64,000 bases of DNA from Sphingomonas horti (GCF_009753715.1 NZ_WQMS01000014.1:143062-207061); one strand, 5' to 3'. Shown: positions 12,092 to 20,237, counted from the first letter of the stretch. A program made the numbers and translations. The notes: a model not told the origin generated them from the sequence alone.

Positions 12092-12376
12092 CACCGTGGT
12101 GGTGGCCGAAGGTCGGGCGGTCGGGGGGACTGCCCGATCGAGCAATGCGAAGCACGACGTCATCAAGACCGCCGACTGGATCATCGACCTCGGCCCCGAA
12201 GGCGGCGTCAAGGCCTGTCCCGAGCTTGTCGAGGGAGCGGCGAAGTGCTGGTGACGGGAACGCCGGAAACGGTGGCGGAGGAGCCGCGGAGCTACACGGG
12301 CGCGTATCTCAAGCCGCTGCTGGAACGGGGGCGGCAGGGCGCGGGCGCGGAGAAAGAAGCTGTGGCGGCGGAGTAA
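12091..12376 (+). pseudogene. uvrA: 3' remnant of a second uvrA copy
   Basis: Immediately after the intact uvrA stop, the sequence repeats the uvrA 3' region: DTVVV, then [19 protein letters not shown], and in another frame [19 protein letters not shown] and KPLLERG ending at TAA 12374-12376. Compare intact [23 protein letters not shown] and [18 protein letters not shown]. About 40 bp of unrelated sequence after TVVV, and a repeat insert near 12211-12243, break the frame. It is a decayed allele of the same gene, not a tandem duplicate of the intact copy, because the tail sequence differs. Confidence 0.85.
12211..12243. repeat. Short dispersed repeat inserted in the uvrA 3' remnant
   Basis: The segment containing CCTGTCCCGAGCTTGTCGAG replaces the bases expected between GGVK and LVTGT and shifts the reading frame. 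A related CAGCTTGTCGA core recurs near 14373 in this window. Such GAGCTTGTCGA repeats are common between genes of this group of bacteria. Confidence 0.55.
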
Positions 12377-12518
12377 ATTCTGGACGAATATTCGCTCTAC
12401 CGACGACACCTTAGTCAATCCTGATCTATCCGCCTGTATGCGCGTGGTTGTCACGGCAACGCGCCGATCGGTCCTTGAAGCTATCACAACTGGCACTATG
12501 CTGGCCGTGGGAGGCACC

Positions 12519-13631
12519 ATGCTCAACGAAGAAATCTCTACCGCGCAGCGACTTGTCAAAACTGACGCCTATCAGATGTCTATTGGCGAAGTTGTAAACA
12601 TGTACCGGGACAAAGAGATAATAATAGACCCCGAGTTTCAGCGACTTTTTCGTTGGGATGCTGGCCAAAAATCTCGTCTTTTCGAATCAATCTTGCTGGG
12701 CATTCCATTGCCTTCGATCTTTGTTTTCGAAAGAGAAGACTCTAAGTGGGAATTAATTGACGGCCTTCAGAGGACTTCAACGATTCTTGAATTTATGGGT
12801 CTACTCCGTTCGCCAGAAGGGGACCTGAAAGCGCCATCGGTCTTAGAGGCCACTAGGTACTTACCTTCACTCTACAATGTGGTTTGGGAAAAGTCTGATC
12901 AGATTTCGGGCGTTCCGATAGATCAACAGATGGAGCTCACAAGCGACCTCAAATTGGCCGTGCGCAGATCAAGGATCGCCGTTGAAATTCTGAAGAGACC
13001 GAGCGACAATAATACTAAATATGATTTATTCCAGAGATTGAATGCGGGCGGGACTCCGGCGAACGCTCAAGAGCTTCGTAACTGCATCATTATAATGGCA
13101 AATAGAGAGTTCTTCCAAGGATTAAGAGCGCTCGCGGATAATGCGGATTTCCTTGCGGTCGCCGGTATGACTGACGATCAGATCGAGAAGCAGCGACCGA
13201 TGGAGTATATTAGTAGGCTTCTTGTCCATTTACGTGTGCCGTATGATGGACGCTTGGATGTTGAAGAATACATCAATGAGGGGATTATCTCTCAGGCTGA
13301 GCAGGGCTTGGATAATGTTACGGCAGAAGGCGCCCGAGAGACCTTTCGCATTTTAAATGAAGCGCATGGTGTGAACGCCCTTCGGCGGTTAGAAAATGGC
13401 GTCCCCCGCGGCAAGGTCAGCTTGGTAGCCTTCGAGGTTATAGCCGTAGGCGTTGCTGCCAATATCGCGGCCATCCTTCAACGGGCCGACCCAGTCGAAT
13501 ATGTTCGCGACAGAGTTGCCGCGCTTTGGCAAGCGCCCGAAATAGAGCAATTCTTCTCAGCAGGTATGCGTGGCACGACACGCATCCAGCGCACCGTTCC
13601 TTTTGGTCGCGAGTGGTTCGCGAATGGCTAA
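12519..13631 (+). CDS. DUF262 (ParB/GmrSD N-terminal-like) protein, defence-module candidate
   Basis: About 370 residues from ATG 12519, chosen because GGGAGG lies 4 nt upstream; an in-frame start at 12438 lacks a site. The N-terminal region has the DUF262 motifs: IIDPEFQRLFRWD (the PxFQRxxxW element), then SRLFESILLGIPLPSIF, and WELIDGLQRTST, the DGQQR element of the ParB/Srx-like fold with Leu replacing one Gln. DUF262 proteins (GmrS, SspE, BrxR partners) are mostly NTP-dependent nucleases or effectors of anti-phage systems. The C-terminal half is not recognised. Base composition is clearly AT-richer than flanking genes, a sign of transfer. Its stop overlaps the start of the HEPN gene downstream by 8 bp, so the two form an operon. 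Confidence 0.85.
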   Translation: MLNEEISTAQRLVKTDAYQMSIGEVVNMYRDKEIIIDPEFQRLFRWDAGQKSRLFESILLGIPLPSIFVFEREDSKWELIDGLQRTSTILEFMGLLRSPEGDLKAPSVLEATRYLPSLYNVVWEKSDQISGVPIDQQMELTSDLKLAVRRSRIAVEILKRPSDNNTKYDLFQRLNAGGTPANAQELRNCIIIMANREFFQGLRALADNADFLAVAGMTDDQIEKQRPMEYISRLLVHLRVPYDGRLDVEEYINEGIISQAEQGLDNVTAEGARETFRILNEAHGVNALRRLENGVPRGKVSLVAFEVIAVGVAANIAAILQRADPVEYVRDRVAALWQAPEIEQFFSAGMRGTTRIQRTVPFGREWFANG

Positions 13632-14268
13632 GCCGAGCACGCCGGCTGAGTTCTCTACACTAGTAATCGAGAACTTCAATTGGCGCCTTAGAGAGCTCTC
13701 AGCTCTCAAGCTCGCGGTCAGTCAGGCGACGGGGACAGACAGAGACGCTCTCATTAGAGCCTTGGTGGTTATGTGCTATGCCCATTGGGAAGGGCATGCA
13801 AAGTTTTGTGCTGATCGGTATTTAGAGTATTTAACCAGGCGTCGGTTGCGGTTTTCGGAGATTAGCTCGAGATTTTACGAGGTAAGATTTGTTAGGGAAC
13901 TGGCGGCCGCTTCCGACCTTGATTACTCTAGACGGACAGAGCTGGTCAGAAAGATACTATCTTCAAAAGAAGATAGGTTTTCAAATTTCTCGAAGGAATT
14001 GGTGAATACGAGGTCAAATCTTAACTCTATGGTACTGCAGGAGTTATGCCTAGTCTGCGATCTAGATTACACAGATTTTGAAGCAGAGTCCGATTTCATT
14101 GATCGGATATTGCTGCGGAGGCGTAACGAAATTGCGCACGGAGAAAACGTCTTTCTCGAAGCCGTCGATCCAGTCGATCTTGTAAATCGAACCACAGCTC
14201 TAATGCGCCTCTTTAGAGATAAGCTCGATGCGACGGTCAGCTTGGAGGGTTATAAGACCCTCGCCTAA
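13624..14268 (+). CDS. HEPN-family ribonuclease, MAE_28990/MAE_18760-like
   Basis: About 214 residues from ATG 13624, which overlaps the end of the DUF262 gene. The upstream in-frame start at 13570 would lie deep inside that gene and is less likely. Mostly helical; the C-terminal RRRNEIAHGENVF gives the HEPN catalytic motif R167-x4-H172 (RNEIAH). An early helix has VVMCYAHWEGHAKFCADRYLEYL, typical of the MAE_28990/MAE_18760 group, which are predicted RNA-cutting toxins. Low GC, like its partner. Likely job: growth-arresting RNase restrained or triggered by the DUF262 protein. The functional assignment is inference from the motif and the gene pairing. Confidence 0.82.
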   Translation: MAKPSTPAEFSTLVIENFNWRLRELSALKLAVSQATGTDRDALIRALVVMCYAHWEGHAKFCADRYLEYLTRRRLRFSEISSRFYEVRFVRELAAASDLDYSRRTELVRKILSSKEDRFSNFSKELVNTRSNLNSMVLQELCLVCDLDYTDFEAESDFIDRILLRRRNEIAHGENVFLEAVDPVDLVNRTTALMRLFRDKLDATVSLEGYKTLA

Positions 14269-14280
14269 AATACATAGTTC

Positions 14281-14440
14281 GGATTACGGTGGATTACGGT
14301 GCCAGTTGGATTACGGTGCCAGTTTACCAAATACTCGAAACCGCCGTCGCGGATGCCGGATCAACCCGCCCTCAGCTTGTCGACGCGCCCGGCGTGGGGG
14401 TTACGGTGACAGTTTACTAGGGTTACGGTGACAGTTTACT
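14281..14440. repeat. Cluster of about 20-bp repeats (GGATTACGGTGCCAGTTTAC type)
   Basis: Copies at 14281-14290 (partial), 14291-14307, 14308-14327, 14399-14418 and 14421-14440; the last two are identical (GGTTACGGTGACAGTTTACT). A CAGCTTGTCGA core lies between the two groups at 14373. Similar motifs are familiar next to REP-associated tyrosine transposases, but no transposase gene is present here, so it may be a relic or a non-autonomous element. Confidence 0.7.
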
Positions 14441-14465
14441 AAACCCCCGAAATGCATTCCTTTGC

Positions 14466-14554
14466 CGTCACCCCGGACTTGATCCGGGGTCCACCTTCTT
14501 CTTGGCAGGCTCAGTAGAAGGGAAGGTGGGTGCCGGATCAAGTCCGGCATGACG
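14466..14554. repeat. 89-bp palindromic repeat, left copy
   Basis: It begins with the palindrome CCCCGGACTTGATCCGGGG and ends with GCCGGATCAAGTCCGGC, with a weakly complementary CCACCTT...AAGGTGG spacer between. The same element lies in inverted orientation at 14934-15022, so that the pair brackets the GIY-YIG gene. Confidence 0.85.
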
Positions 14555-14574
14555 AGGCGGAGGTTGGTCAGGCA

Positions 14575-14919
14575 CTACCCCGCTTCGGCGGCGTCCGCGC
14601 CCGGTGTCTTGAGCAGCGGGTCGAAGCCGAAATCCTCGGCCAAGTCGCGCCAGGTCGGGTTTTCCGCCTCGATCAGCGCCAGCTTCCAATCGCGCAGCCA
14701 GTTCTTCAACTGCTTCTCGCGCGCGATCGCCCCGGCCATGTCGCCGCCGGCCTCGAACCAGACGAGCCGCTTGCAGCCATAGCGGTCGGTGAAGCCGCGA
14801 AAGGCGCCGTTCCGGTGCTGCCACACGCGTCCGATCAGGTCGGAGGTGACGCCGACATAGATCGTGCCGTGGAACCCGCTCGCCATGATGTACACGGCGG
14901 GAAATTTCTCGCGCCGCAT
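14575..14919 (-). CDS. GIY-YIG nuclease family protein (small, UPF0213/YhbQ-like)
   Basis: 114 residues. The start at 14919 gives MRREKFPAVYIMASG; the open frame continues far upstream, but that part reads through a repeat and the opposite gene. The GIY-YIG signature is VYIMASG ... TIYVGVTSDL, followed by R31-x-x-QHR and the later EKQLKNW helix. Single-domain GIY-YIG proteins of this size are small nucleases of unclear cellular role. It sits between two inverted 89-bp palindromic repeats, with almost no other sequence, suggesting that gene and repeats move or spread as a unit. That link is inference. Confidence 0.9.
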   Translation of the reverse strand: MRREKFPAVYIMASGFHGTIYVGVTSDLIGRVWQHRNGAFRGFTDRYGCKRLVWFEAGGDMAGAIAREKQLKNWLRDWKLALIEAENPTWRDLAEDFGFDPLLKTPGADAAEAG

Positions 14920-14933
14920 TGCCCCACCCCCCT

Positions 14934-15022
14934 CGTCATGCCGGACTTGATCCGGCATCCACCTTGTTCTTGTCTGAGTCAGTAAAAGAGAAGGTGGGCC
15001 CCGGATCAAGTCCGGGGTGACG
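14934..15022. repeat. 89-bp palindromic repeat, right copy (inverted)
   Basis: The reverse complement matches the left copy at 14466-14554 at nearly all palindrome positions: GCCGGACTTGATCCGGC at the gene-proximal end and CCCCGGATCAAGTCCGGGG at the outer end. Spacer sequences differ more than the arms. Confidence 0.85.
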
Positions 15023-15039
15023 AGGGAGGGAGCCGAAGC

Positions 15040-15603
15040 ATGACCGACGACCCCGCCCTCCCCTGGCGCCCCGAATTCCTCGCGGCGCTCCGCATGCTCG
15101 CCCGCGCCAGCGAGGGGCTCGCGCAGCGCGGCTACTCGCGGCCGGTGCTGGTCGGGGGTGGGGCCGTCGAGTTCTACACCGGCTCGGCGATCATGACTGG
15201 TGACATCGACGTCACCACGCCCGTGCAGCCGGAGCTGGAGGAGGAGCTGCAAAAGCTCGGCTTCATCCGCCCGTCCGGTCCGGGGAAAAGCACGCGCGGC
15301 TGGATACACCCGGATATCGGGCTCGGATTCGAAGTGGTCGGGGAGTCGCCGATGGGCGACACGCCCGATCCGGTCCGCTTGCGCCTCGTCTATCCCGATC
15401 CGGCCGAACCCGGCCTGCGCGTGCTTTCGCTCGAAGACATGATCGCCGACCGCATGGGCCAATATGCCAGCGGCACCGCACGCGAAATGCTGGCTCAGGC
15501 CCGCGAGCTCTACGCCCTTTCCGCGGACCTTGACCGCGACTATCTTGAACACCGCATCCGCACGGAAACAGTGGGCGAATACGGTGTCGAAGCGCTTGGC
15601 TGA
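15040..15603 (+). CDS. Nucleotidyltransferase-fold protein (AbiEii/MNT-like)
   Basis: 187 residues. VLVGGGAVEFYTGS followed by TGDIDVTT matches the GG/S ... DxD element of the polymerase-beta nucleotidyltransferase fold, as in AbiEii-type toxins and MNT proteins. LSLEDMIADRMGQY further on is the usual helix after the catalytic core in these families. The metal-binding pair D-I-D is present. A small gene overlaps its 3' end, so this may be a two-gene toxin-antitoxin-like unit, though the partner is not a recognised antitoxin. The start at 15040 follows GAGGGAGCCGAAGC, an acceptable ribosome site. Confidence 0.7.
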   Translation: MTDDPALPWRPEFLAALRMLARASEGLAQRGYSRPVLVGGGAVEFYTGSAIMTGDIDVTTPVQPELEEELQKLGFIRPSGPGKSTRGWIHPDIGLGFEVVGESPMGDTPDPVRLRLVYPDPAEPGLRVLSLEDMIADRMGQYASGTAREMLAQARELYALSADLDRDYLEHRIRTETVGEYGVEALG

Positions 15604-15796
15604 CGAGCAGAATTGGGGCGATCCGATCGACTTGGCTGAGTTCGGCCGCGATCTCGCGCGCCGTCGCGCCGAGTACGAAGCCAAGAACGGCCCCATCCCC
15701 GTCCCCCGCAATTCCGGCACTCGCCGCACGCCAAGCAAACAGGCGCTGCTCGACGCAATCAACGCGATCACCGACAAGCAGGGCTGGCGCTGGTAG
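15584..15796 (+). CDS. Small protein partner of the nucleotidyltransferase-like gene
   Basis: 70 residues from GTG 15584 (VSKRLADEQNW...), overlapping the previous gene by 20 bp. The C-terminal part is helical and charged (FGRDLARRRAEYEAKNG, TPSKQALLDAINAITDKQG). A longer frame from 15464 exists but runs inside the upstream gene. Function unknown; the tight overlap suggests coupled translation with the nucleotidyltransferase-like protein and a shared job. Confidence 0.6.
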   Translation: MSKRLADEQNWGDPIDLAEFGRDLARRRAEYEAKNGPIPVPRNSGTRRTPSKQALLDAINAITDKQGWRW

Positions 15797-15921
15797 CGCG
15801 CAGCGCCGGCCGTCCCGCCGCGGGACGCGCTTTCGTCTAGGCTGCTGCGTATTTCGTCGAACGGCTGACGCCCGCCGCCCGCTCCCTGTGCTCAGGCGCA
15901 CGCCTCAATCAGGGAGATATC

Positions 15922-16506
15922 ATGCGTAAATCATTCGTTCTGGGTAGCTTTTTGGCTGGCGTCATGGCGGCGGGCGCGGCGCCGGCGGCGGTGGTGCCGG
16001 TCACGGTCAGCGCCACCGGCACTTATTCCGGCAATCTTGCGGTGCTGAACGACGGCGTCGTGCCAGCAAACGGCTCCAACTACAACGCGCCCGACAAGGT
16101 CGCGTTCACCGCGTTCGGCAATGCCGTGTTCCGCTTCGATTTCGGCGGCCTCGCCACGATCGACTCGCTGCTCGCCACGGTCGACAACAACGACGATTAC
16201 CAGTTCCGCTTCTTTGACGGCGCCGGCGCGCTGCTGGCCAGCGTCGCGATCACCGGGCCGGAGGGCTCGGTCGGCTATGGCGTCGAGACCTTCACGCGCG
16301 CCTTCGCGCCGGTGAGCGGCGCCGCCTATGCGCTGGTCACCGCCTCGGGCGGCGACAGTCTCTACGGGCTGGGCGAAGTGCAGTTCAACGGCACGCTCGC
16401 GGCACCGGGCGTGCCCGAGCCGGCGACCTGGGCGATGCTGATCGGCGGCTTCGGCGTGGTCGGCGGCGCAGCACGCCGCCGCACGGCGCGCGTGGTCGCG
16501 GCCTGA
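15922..16506 (+). CDS. PEPxxWA-CTERM secreted protein
   Basis: 194 residues with a signal peptide (MRKSFVLGSFLAGVMAAGAAPAA) and a C-terminal sorting tail VPEPATWAMLIGGFGVVGGAARRR: the PEP-W motif, a hydrophobic helix, then arginines. That is the PEPxxWA subtype of PEP-CTERM used with an exosortase and usually linked to exopolysaccharide or surface display. The middle is a beta-rich domain of unknown role. It has a good ribosome site (AGGGAGATATC) before ATG 15922. Two other PEP-CTERM genes follow within 6 kb. Confidence 0.9.
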   Translation: MRKSFVLGSFLAGVMAAGAAPAAVVPVTVSATGTYSGNLAVLNDGVVPANGSNYNAPDKVAFTAFGNAVFRFDFGGLATIDSLLATVDNNDDYQFRFFDGAGALLASVAITGPEGSVGYGVETFTRAFAPVSGAAYALVTASGGDSLYGLGEVQFNGTLAAPGVPEPATWAMLIGGFGVVGGAARRRTARVVAA

Positions 16507-16512
16507 CCCGCA

Positions 16513-16538
16513 GCGGCGCCGGGAACCGCCGGCGCCGC
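16513..16538 (+). terminator. Hairpin after the PEP-CTERM gene
   Basis: A perfect 10-bp stem GCGGCGCCGG/CCGGCGCCGC with a 6-nt loop, 7 bp past the stop codon, followed by CCTTCCCCTTCC rather than a clean U-run. Confidence 0.5.
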
Positions 16539-16691
16539 CCTTCCCCTTCCGCTCGCCTCAATCACCCGAGACTAGTCGCAAAAACATCACACCTGTGCGC
16601 GAAAAGCCGCATCGGTGGCCGCGCCACCTTCTCCCTGTCGTCCCATGTCGATACAGTTGTGGAACAGATACACGGCTTGGGGAGAAAAGGG

Positions 16692-19097
16692 ATGCCGGGT
16701 TTCGAACGCCATAAGTCGCGCCTGTCTGCCGGCGCGTCGTTGCTGCTGCTGGGGCTCGCCGCCCCCGCGCTTGCCCAGACCGGCGCGCAGGGCGCCACCA
16801 CCGATGCCAACACCGACATCATCGTCACCGCCACCAAGCGCGCGACGACGGTGCAGGACGTGCCCTTCTCGATCAACGCGCAGACGCAGGAAGACATTCA
16901 GCGCTCGGGCGCGGTGACGCTGGAGGACCTGTCCCGCAACGTCGCCGGCCTGACCGTGCAGAATCTCGGGCCGGGCCAGAGCCAGGTGTCGGTGCGCGGC
17001 GTGTCGGCCGGCCAGATCGTCCGCGACCAGCCGGGCGTGAAAGAACAGGTCGGCGTCTATCTCGACGAAAGCGTCGTCTCGCTGTCGCTGTTCACGCCCG
17101 ATTTCGACCTGTTCGACCTGAACCGCGTCGAGACGCTGCGCGGGCCGCAGGGCACTTTGTTCGGGTCGGGATCGGTGGGCGGCACGATCCGCTACATCAC
17201 CAACCAGCCGAATACCGAGCGGGTCGAGGGCCAGGTCGAAGGCAACCTCAACGTCATCGACGGCGGCTCGATGGGCGGCTCGGCGAAGGGCGCGGTCAAC
17301 CTGCCCTTGTCCGAGATGGTCGCGGTGCGCGCGGTCGGCTACTACACCCGCTATGGCGGCTTCATCGATGCGCTGCGCGAAGGCGGCGGCATCGACCGCA
17401 ACGTCAATGACGGCGAGCGTTACGGCGGCCGCCTGTCTATGCTGTTCAAGCCGGCCGATGGCATCTCGATCACGCCGCGCGTCGTGTACCAGAAGGTCAC
17501 CGCCGACGGCTTCAACCGGCAGGAGGTGTACAACCTCTTCGCCAATCCGTTCACGACCACGCGGCCCGCGATCACGCTCGGCAAGCGGCAGCAATATCTG
17601 CTGCTCGACGAAGCGTTCAGCGACGAGACGTTCCTGGCCGACCTGACCGCCAATTTCGACATCGGCGCGGTCACGCTGACCTCCGTCACCAGCTACATCA
17701 ACCGCGACATCCTGGTGTCGCGCGATGCCAGCGCGCTGACCGGATCGGTGTCGGTCGATCTGGGCTTCCCCGCCGCGGCGGTGCTGTTGCCGTCGAACCT
17801 GCGCGACACGACCGACCTGGAGACCTTCACCCAGGAAGTGCGGCTCGCCTCCAACGGGTCGGGGCCGTTCCAGTGGCTGATCGGCGGCTTCTATTCGGAC
17901 ATCGACCGCGGCTACACGCAGCGCCTGCCGACCCCGGGCTATGATGCCTTCACCGACGCCGCGCTCGGCGCCGGCACATCGGCGGCGGTCGCCAACGGCT
18001 TCCCGGCAAACTCGCCCTACAACTCCGACATTCCGTACAAGATCAAGCAGAAGGCGGTGTTCGGAGAAGCGAGCTACGATTTCGGCCAGCTGAAGCTGAC
18101 CGCGGGCGGCCGCTATTACGACTTCAAGGAAACCCGCGATTTCGTCTCGGGCGGCCTGTTCGCGAACGGCGACAGGAGGATCGGCGACAAGACCAAGTCA
18201 GACGGCTTCACGCCGCGCTTCATCGTCACCTACGAGCCGAGCGCGAACGTCTCGGTCAACCTGCAGGCTGCGAAGGGCTTCCGGCTGGGCGGCGTCAATG
18301 ATCCGCTGAACCTGCCGCTCTGCTCGGGCGGCGCGACCGGGCCGGACGCTGCGACCTACGGCAACCGCCCGACCTACAAGGACGAGACGCTGTGGAACTA
18401 TGAGCTGGGCGTGAAGAGCCAGTTCGCCGGCATCACCTTCAACGCGGCCGGCTTCTACAACGACATCAAGAACCTGCAGGTCACCGCCGATGCGGGCAGC
18501 TGCTCGTCGCGCGTCGTGTTCAACGTGCCCAAGGCGCACGCGGCCGGCGTGGAGATGGAGCTCTCCGCGCGGCCGGCGCCCGGCTTCACGCTGGGCATCA
18601 ACGGTACCTATGTCGAATCCAAGTTCGACAGCAGCGTCGTCGATGCGAACGGCGTCGTGATCGCCGGTATCCGCGACGGCAACCGGCTGCCGACGGTGCC
18701 CAAATTCCAGTTCTCGGCCAATGCGGACTACGAATTCCCGATCCGCACCGACTGGACCGGCTATGTCGACGCCAGCATCCAGCATGTCGGCAGCCGCTAC
18801 ACCCAGCCGAGCGACCAGGAAAATAATCCGCGCACCTTCGTGCACGGCCTGCCGTTCGGCGGCGCACCCGCCACCGCGGCGACCACGGTCGACCTGAAGC
18901 TGCCCAATTATCAGCTGGTCAATCTAAGCGTCGGGGTCAGGACCCAGTCCGGCTTCGAGCTCACCGCCTATGTCCACAACCTGTTCGACACGAACCCGCT
19001 GCTGTCGTTCGACCGCGAGCGCGGCGGGCGCGCCCGGCTCGGCTTCAACGTCGGCCAGCCGCGCACCTACGGCATCACCGCCCGCCAGAAGTTCTGA
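16692..19097 (+). CDS. TonB-dependent outer-membrane receptor
   Basis: About 801 residues from ATG 16692, which has GGGGAG 7 nt upstream; an in-frame ATG at 16659 lacks a site. Signal peptide ending LAAPALAQ. The TonB box region DIIVTATKRATTVQDVPFSI leads into the plug (QSQVSVRGVSAGQ, ETLRGPQGTLFGSGSVGGTIRY), followed by a 22-strand barrel ending in F (TYGITARQKF). These receptors import scarce substrates such as siderophores, cobalamin or glycans using the TonB/ExbBD complex. The plug type resembles the large Sphingomonas group often annotated as iron-complex or fucose-type receptors. The substrate cannot be read from sequence. Confidence 0.95.
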   Translation: MPGFERHKSRLSAGASLLLLGLAAPALAQTGAQGATTDANTDIIVTATKRATTVQDVPFSINAQTQEDIQRSGAVTLEDLSRNVAGLTVQNLGPGQSQVSVRGVSAGQIVRDQPGVKEQVGVYLDESVVSLSLFTPDFDLFDLNRVETLRGPQGTLFGSGSVGGTIRYITNQPNTERVEGQVEGNLNVIDGGSMGGSAKGAVNLPLSEMVAVRAVGYYTRYGGFIDALREGGGIDRNVNDGERYGGRLSMLFKPADGISITPRVVYQKVTADGFNRQEVYNLFANPFTTTRPAITLGKRQQYLLLDEAFSDETFLADLTANFDIGAVTLTSVTSYINRDILVSRDASALTGSVSVDLGFPAAAVLLPSNLRDTTDLETFTQEVRLASNGSGPFQWLIGGFYSDIDRGYTQRLPTPGYDAFTDAALGAGTSAAVANGFPANSPYNSDIPYKIKQKAVFGEASYDFGQLKLTAGGRYYDFKETRDFVSGGLFANGDRRIGDKTKSDGFTPRFIVTYEPSANVSVNLQAAKGFRLGGVNDPLNLPLCSGGATGPDAATYGNRPTYKDETLWNYELGVKSQFAGITFNAAGFYNDIKNLQVTADAGSCSSRVVFNVPKAHAAGVEMELSARPAPGFTLGINGTYVESKFDSSVVDANGVVIAGIRDGNRLPTVPKFQFSANADYEFPIRTDWTGYVDASIQHVGSRYTQPSDQENNPRTFVHGLPFGGAPATAATTVDLKLPNYQLVNLSVGVRTQSGFELTAYVHNLFDTNPLLSFDRERGGRARLGFNVGQPRTYGITARQKF

Positions 19098-19110
19098 CGC
19101 GGCGCAATGG

Positions 19111-19150
19111 GGCGGCGAGCGCGGAACGGCCCGCGCTCGCCGCCCTTTCC
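19111..19150 (+). terminator. Rho-independent terminator after the TonB receptor
   Basis: A perfect 14-bp stem (19111-19124 with 19131-19144), a 6-nt loop, then CTTTCCTTT. It lies 13 bp after the stop codon. Confidence 0.7.
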
Positions 19151-19274
19151 TTTCGCGGCTGATCGCGTCCGCCCCGGGGGCGGAACCACAGGCCACGCGG
19201 TGCGTAAGGGAACCGGCCTCCGACACGTTCATCCGCCGCTCTGGCTCGCAAGCGGGGCCGAAAGGGGTTGAACC

Positions 19275-20237
19275 ATGCGCTCGCTGCTCGCCGCGTTCCT
19301 CGCCTGCACGGCGATCACGCCGGCCATGTCCGCGGTCATCACCGCCGCCGACCTCGCCAAGAACCTGCAGTTCGACCAGAACGGCGGCACGACGGTGGTG
19401 CCGTCGTTCGGGGGCAGCAACGCCTATTTCTTTGCGCGGGCCTTCTATCCCAATCCCGGCGATTTCGAGGGCGGCGACGTGTCGAATTCGGTCGACACCT
19501 ATCTGTTCAACGGCGCCGGCGTCTCGGCGCAGGGCGCGTTCCAGATCTACCAGAGCCCGGCCGTCACCAAGGCGCAGATGGACGCCGCTTTCCCCAATGG
19601 CGATCTCTACACGCTGACGGCGGTCAACGGCTTCAACGCCGATTTCGACACCGTCTCCATCTTCGTCCGGCCCGACGATGTCTATGCGGCTGCCACGCCG
19701 ATGCTAACCGCCGCCAGCTTCGACGCGCTGCAGGGGCTCGACCCGTCCCGGGACGTGACGATCGCCTTCAACAATTTCACGCCCGACCCGTCCGCGTCGG
19801 GAGGAGCGATCTTCTTCAACATCTTCGACCTGACCGACAATATGTTCGACTTCACGTCCGGCGCCCTCGACCCGTCGGCGACCAGCGTGTTCCTGCCCGC
19901 CGGCACGCTGCAGAGCGGCCATGACTATCAATTCCGGCTGCTGTTCGACGTCTTCGACACCGATGTCGCGACCACCGGCAAGGGCAACAACGTCGCGGTC
20001 GCGTCCAACTTCAACCTGTTGACGGTCGGCCTGTTCACCCCGGGCGGCGCGGCCCCGCCGCCACCACCGCCTCCTCCGCCTCCGCCGCCACCACCACCGC
20101 CGCCGCCACCTCCGCCACCCCCGCCGATCCCGGAGCCGGCGGAATGGGCGCTGATGCTGACCGGCTTCGCGCTGGCCGGCGCGGCGATCAGGAAGCAGCG
20201 GGCGGCGAAGCCGGGCCTGGCGGCTCAGCCGAAATAG
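19275..20237 (+). CDS. PEPxxWA-CTERM protein with a long polyproline linker
   Basis: 320 residues. Signal peptide MRSLLAAFLACTAITPAMSA; a beta-rich domain of about 230 residues; then an uninterrupted run of about 24 prolines; then IPEPAEWALMLTGFALAGAA and a basic tail, the PEP-CTERM sorting signal. The proline run uses mixed CCG/CCA/CCT codons, so it is maintained rather than a fresh slippage product, and probably forms a rigid PPII spacer holding the domain away from the envelope. The last 13 bp overlap the convergent sulfotransferase gene. Function of the main domain unknown. Confidence 0.88.
   Translation: MRSLLAAFLACTAITPAMSAVITAADLAKNLQFDQNGGTTVVPSFGGSNAYFFARAFYPNPGDFEGGDVSNSVDTYLFNGAGVSAQGAFQIYQSPAVTKAQMDAAFPNGDLYTLTAVNGFNADFDTVSIFVRPDDVYAAATPMLTAASFDALQGLDPSRDVTIAFNNFTPDPSASGGAIFFNIFDLTDNMFDFTSGALDPSATSVFLPAGTLQSGHDYQFRLLFDVFDTDVATTGKGNNVAVASNFNLLTVGLFTPGGAAPPPPPPPPPPPPPPPPPPPPPPPPIPEPAEWALMLTGFALAGAAIRKQRAAKPGLAAQPK

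Noticed and set aside
14575..15777. A single 400-residue minus-strand protein including the GIY-YIG domain
   Set aside because: The upstream two-thirds is the shadow of the plus-strand nucleotidyltransferase-like gene and reads through the palindromic repeat; the true gene starts at 14919.
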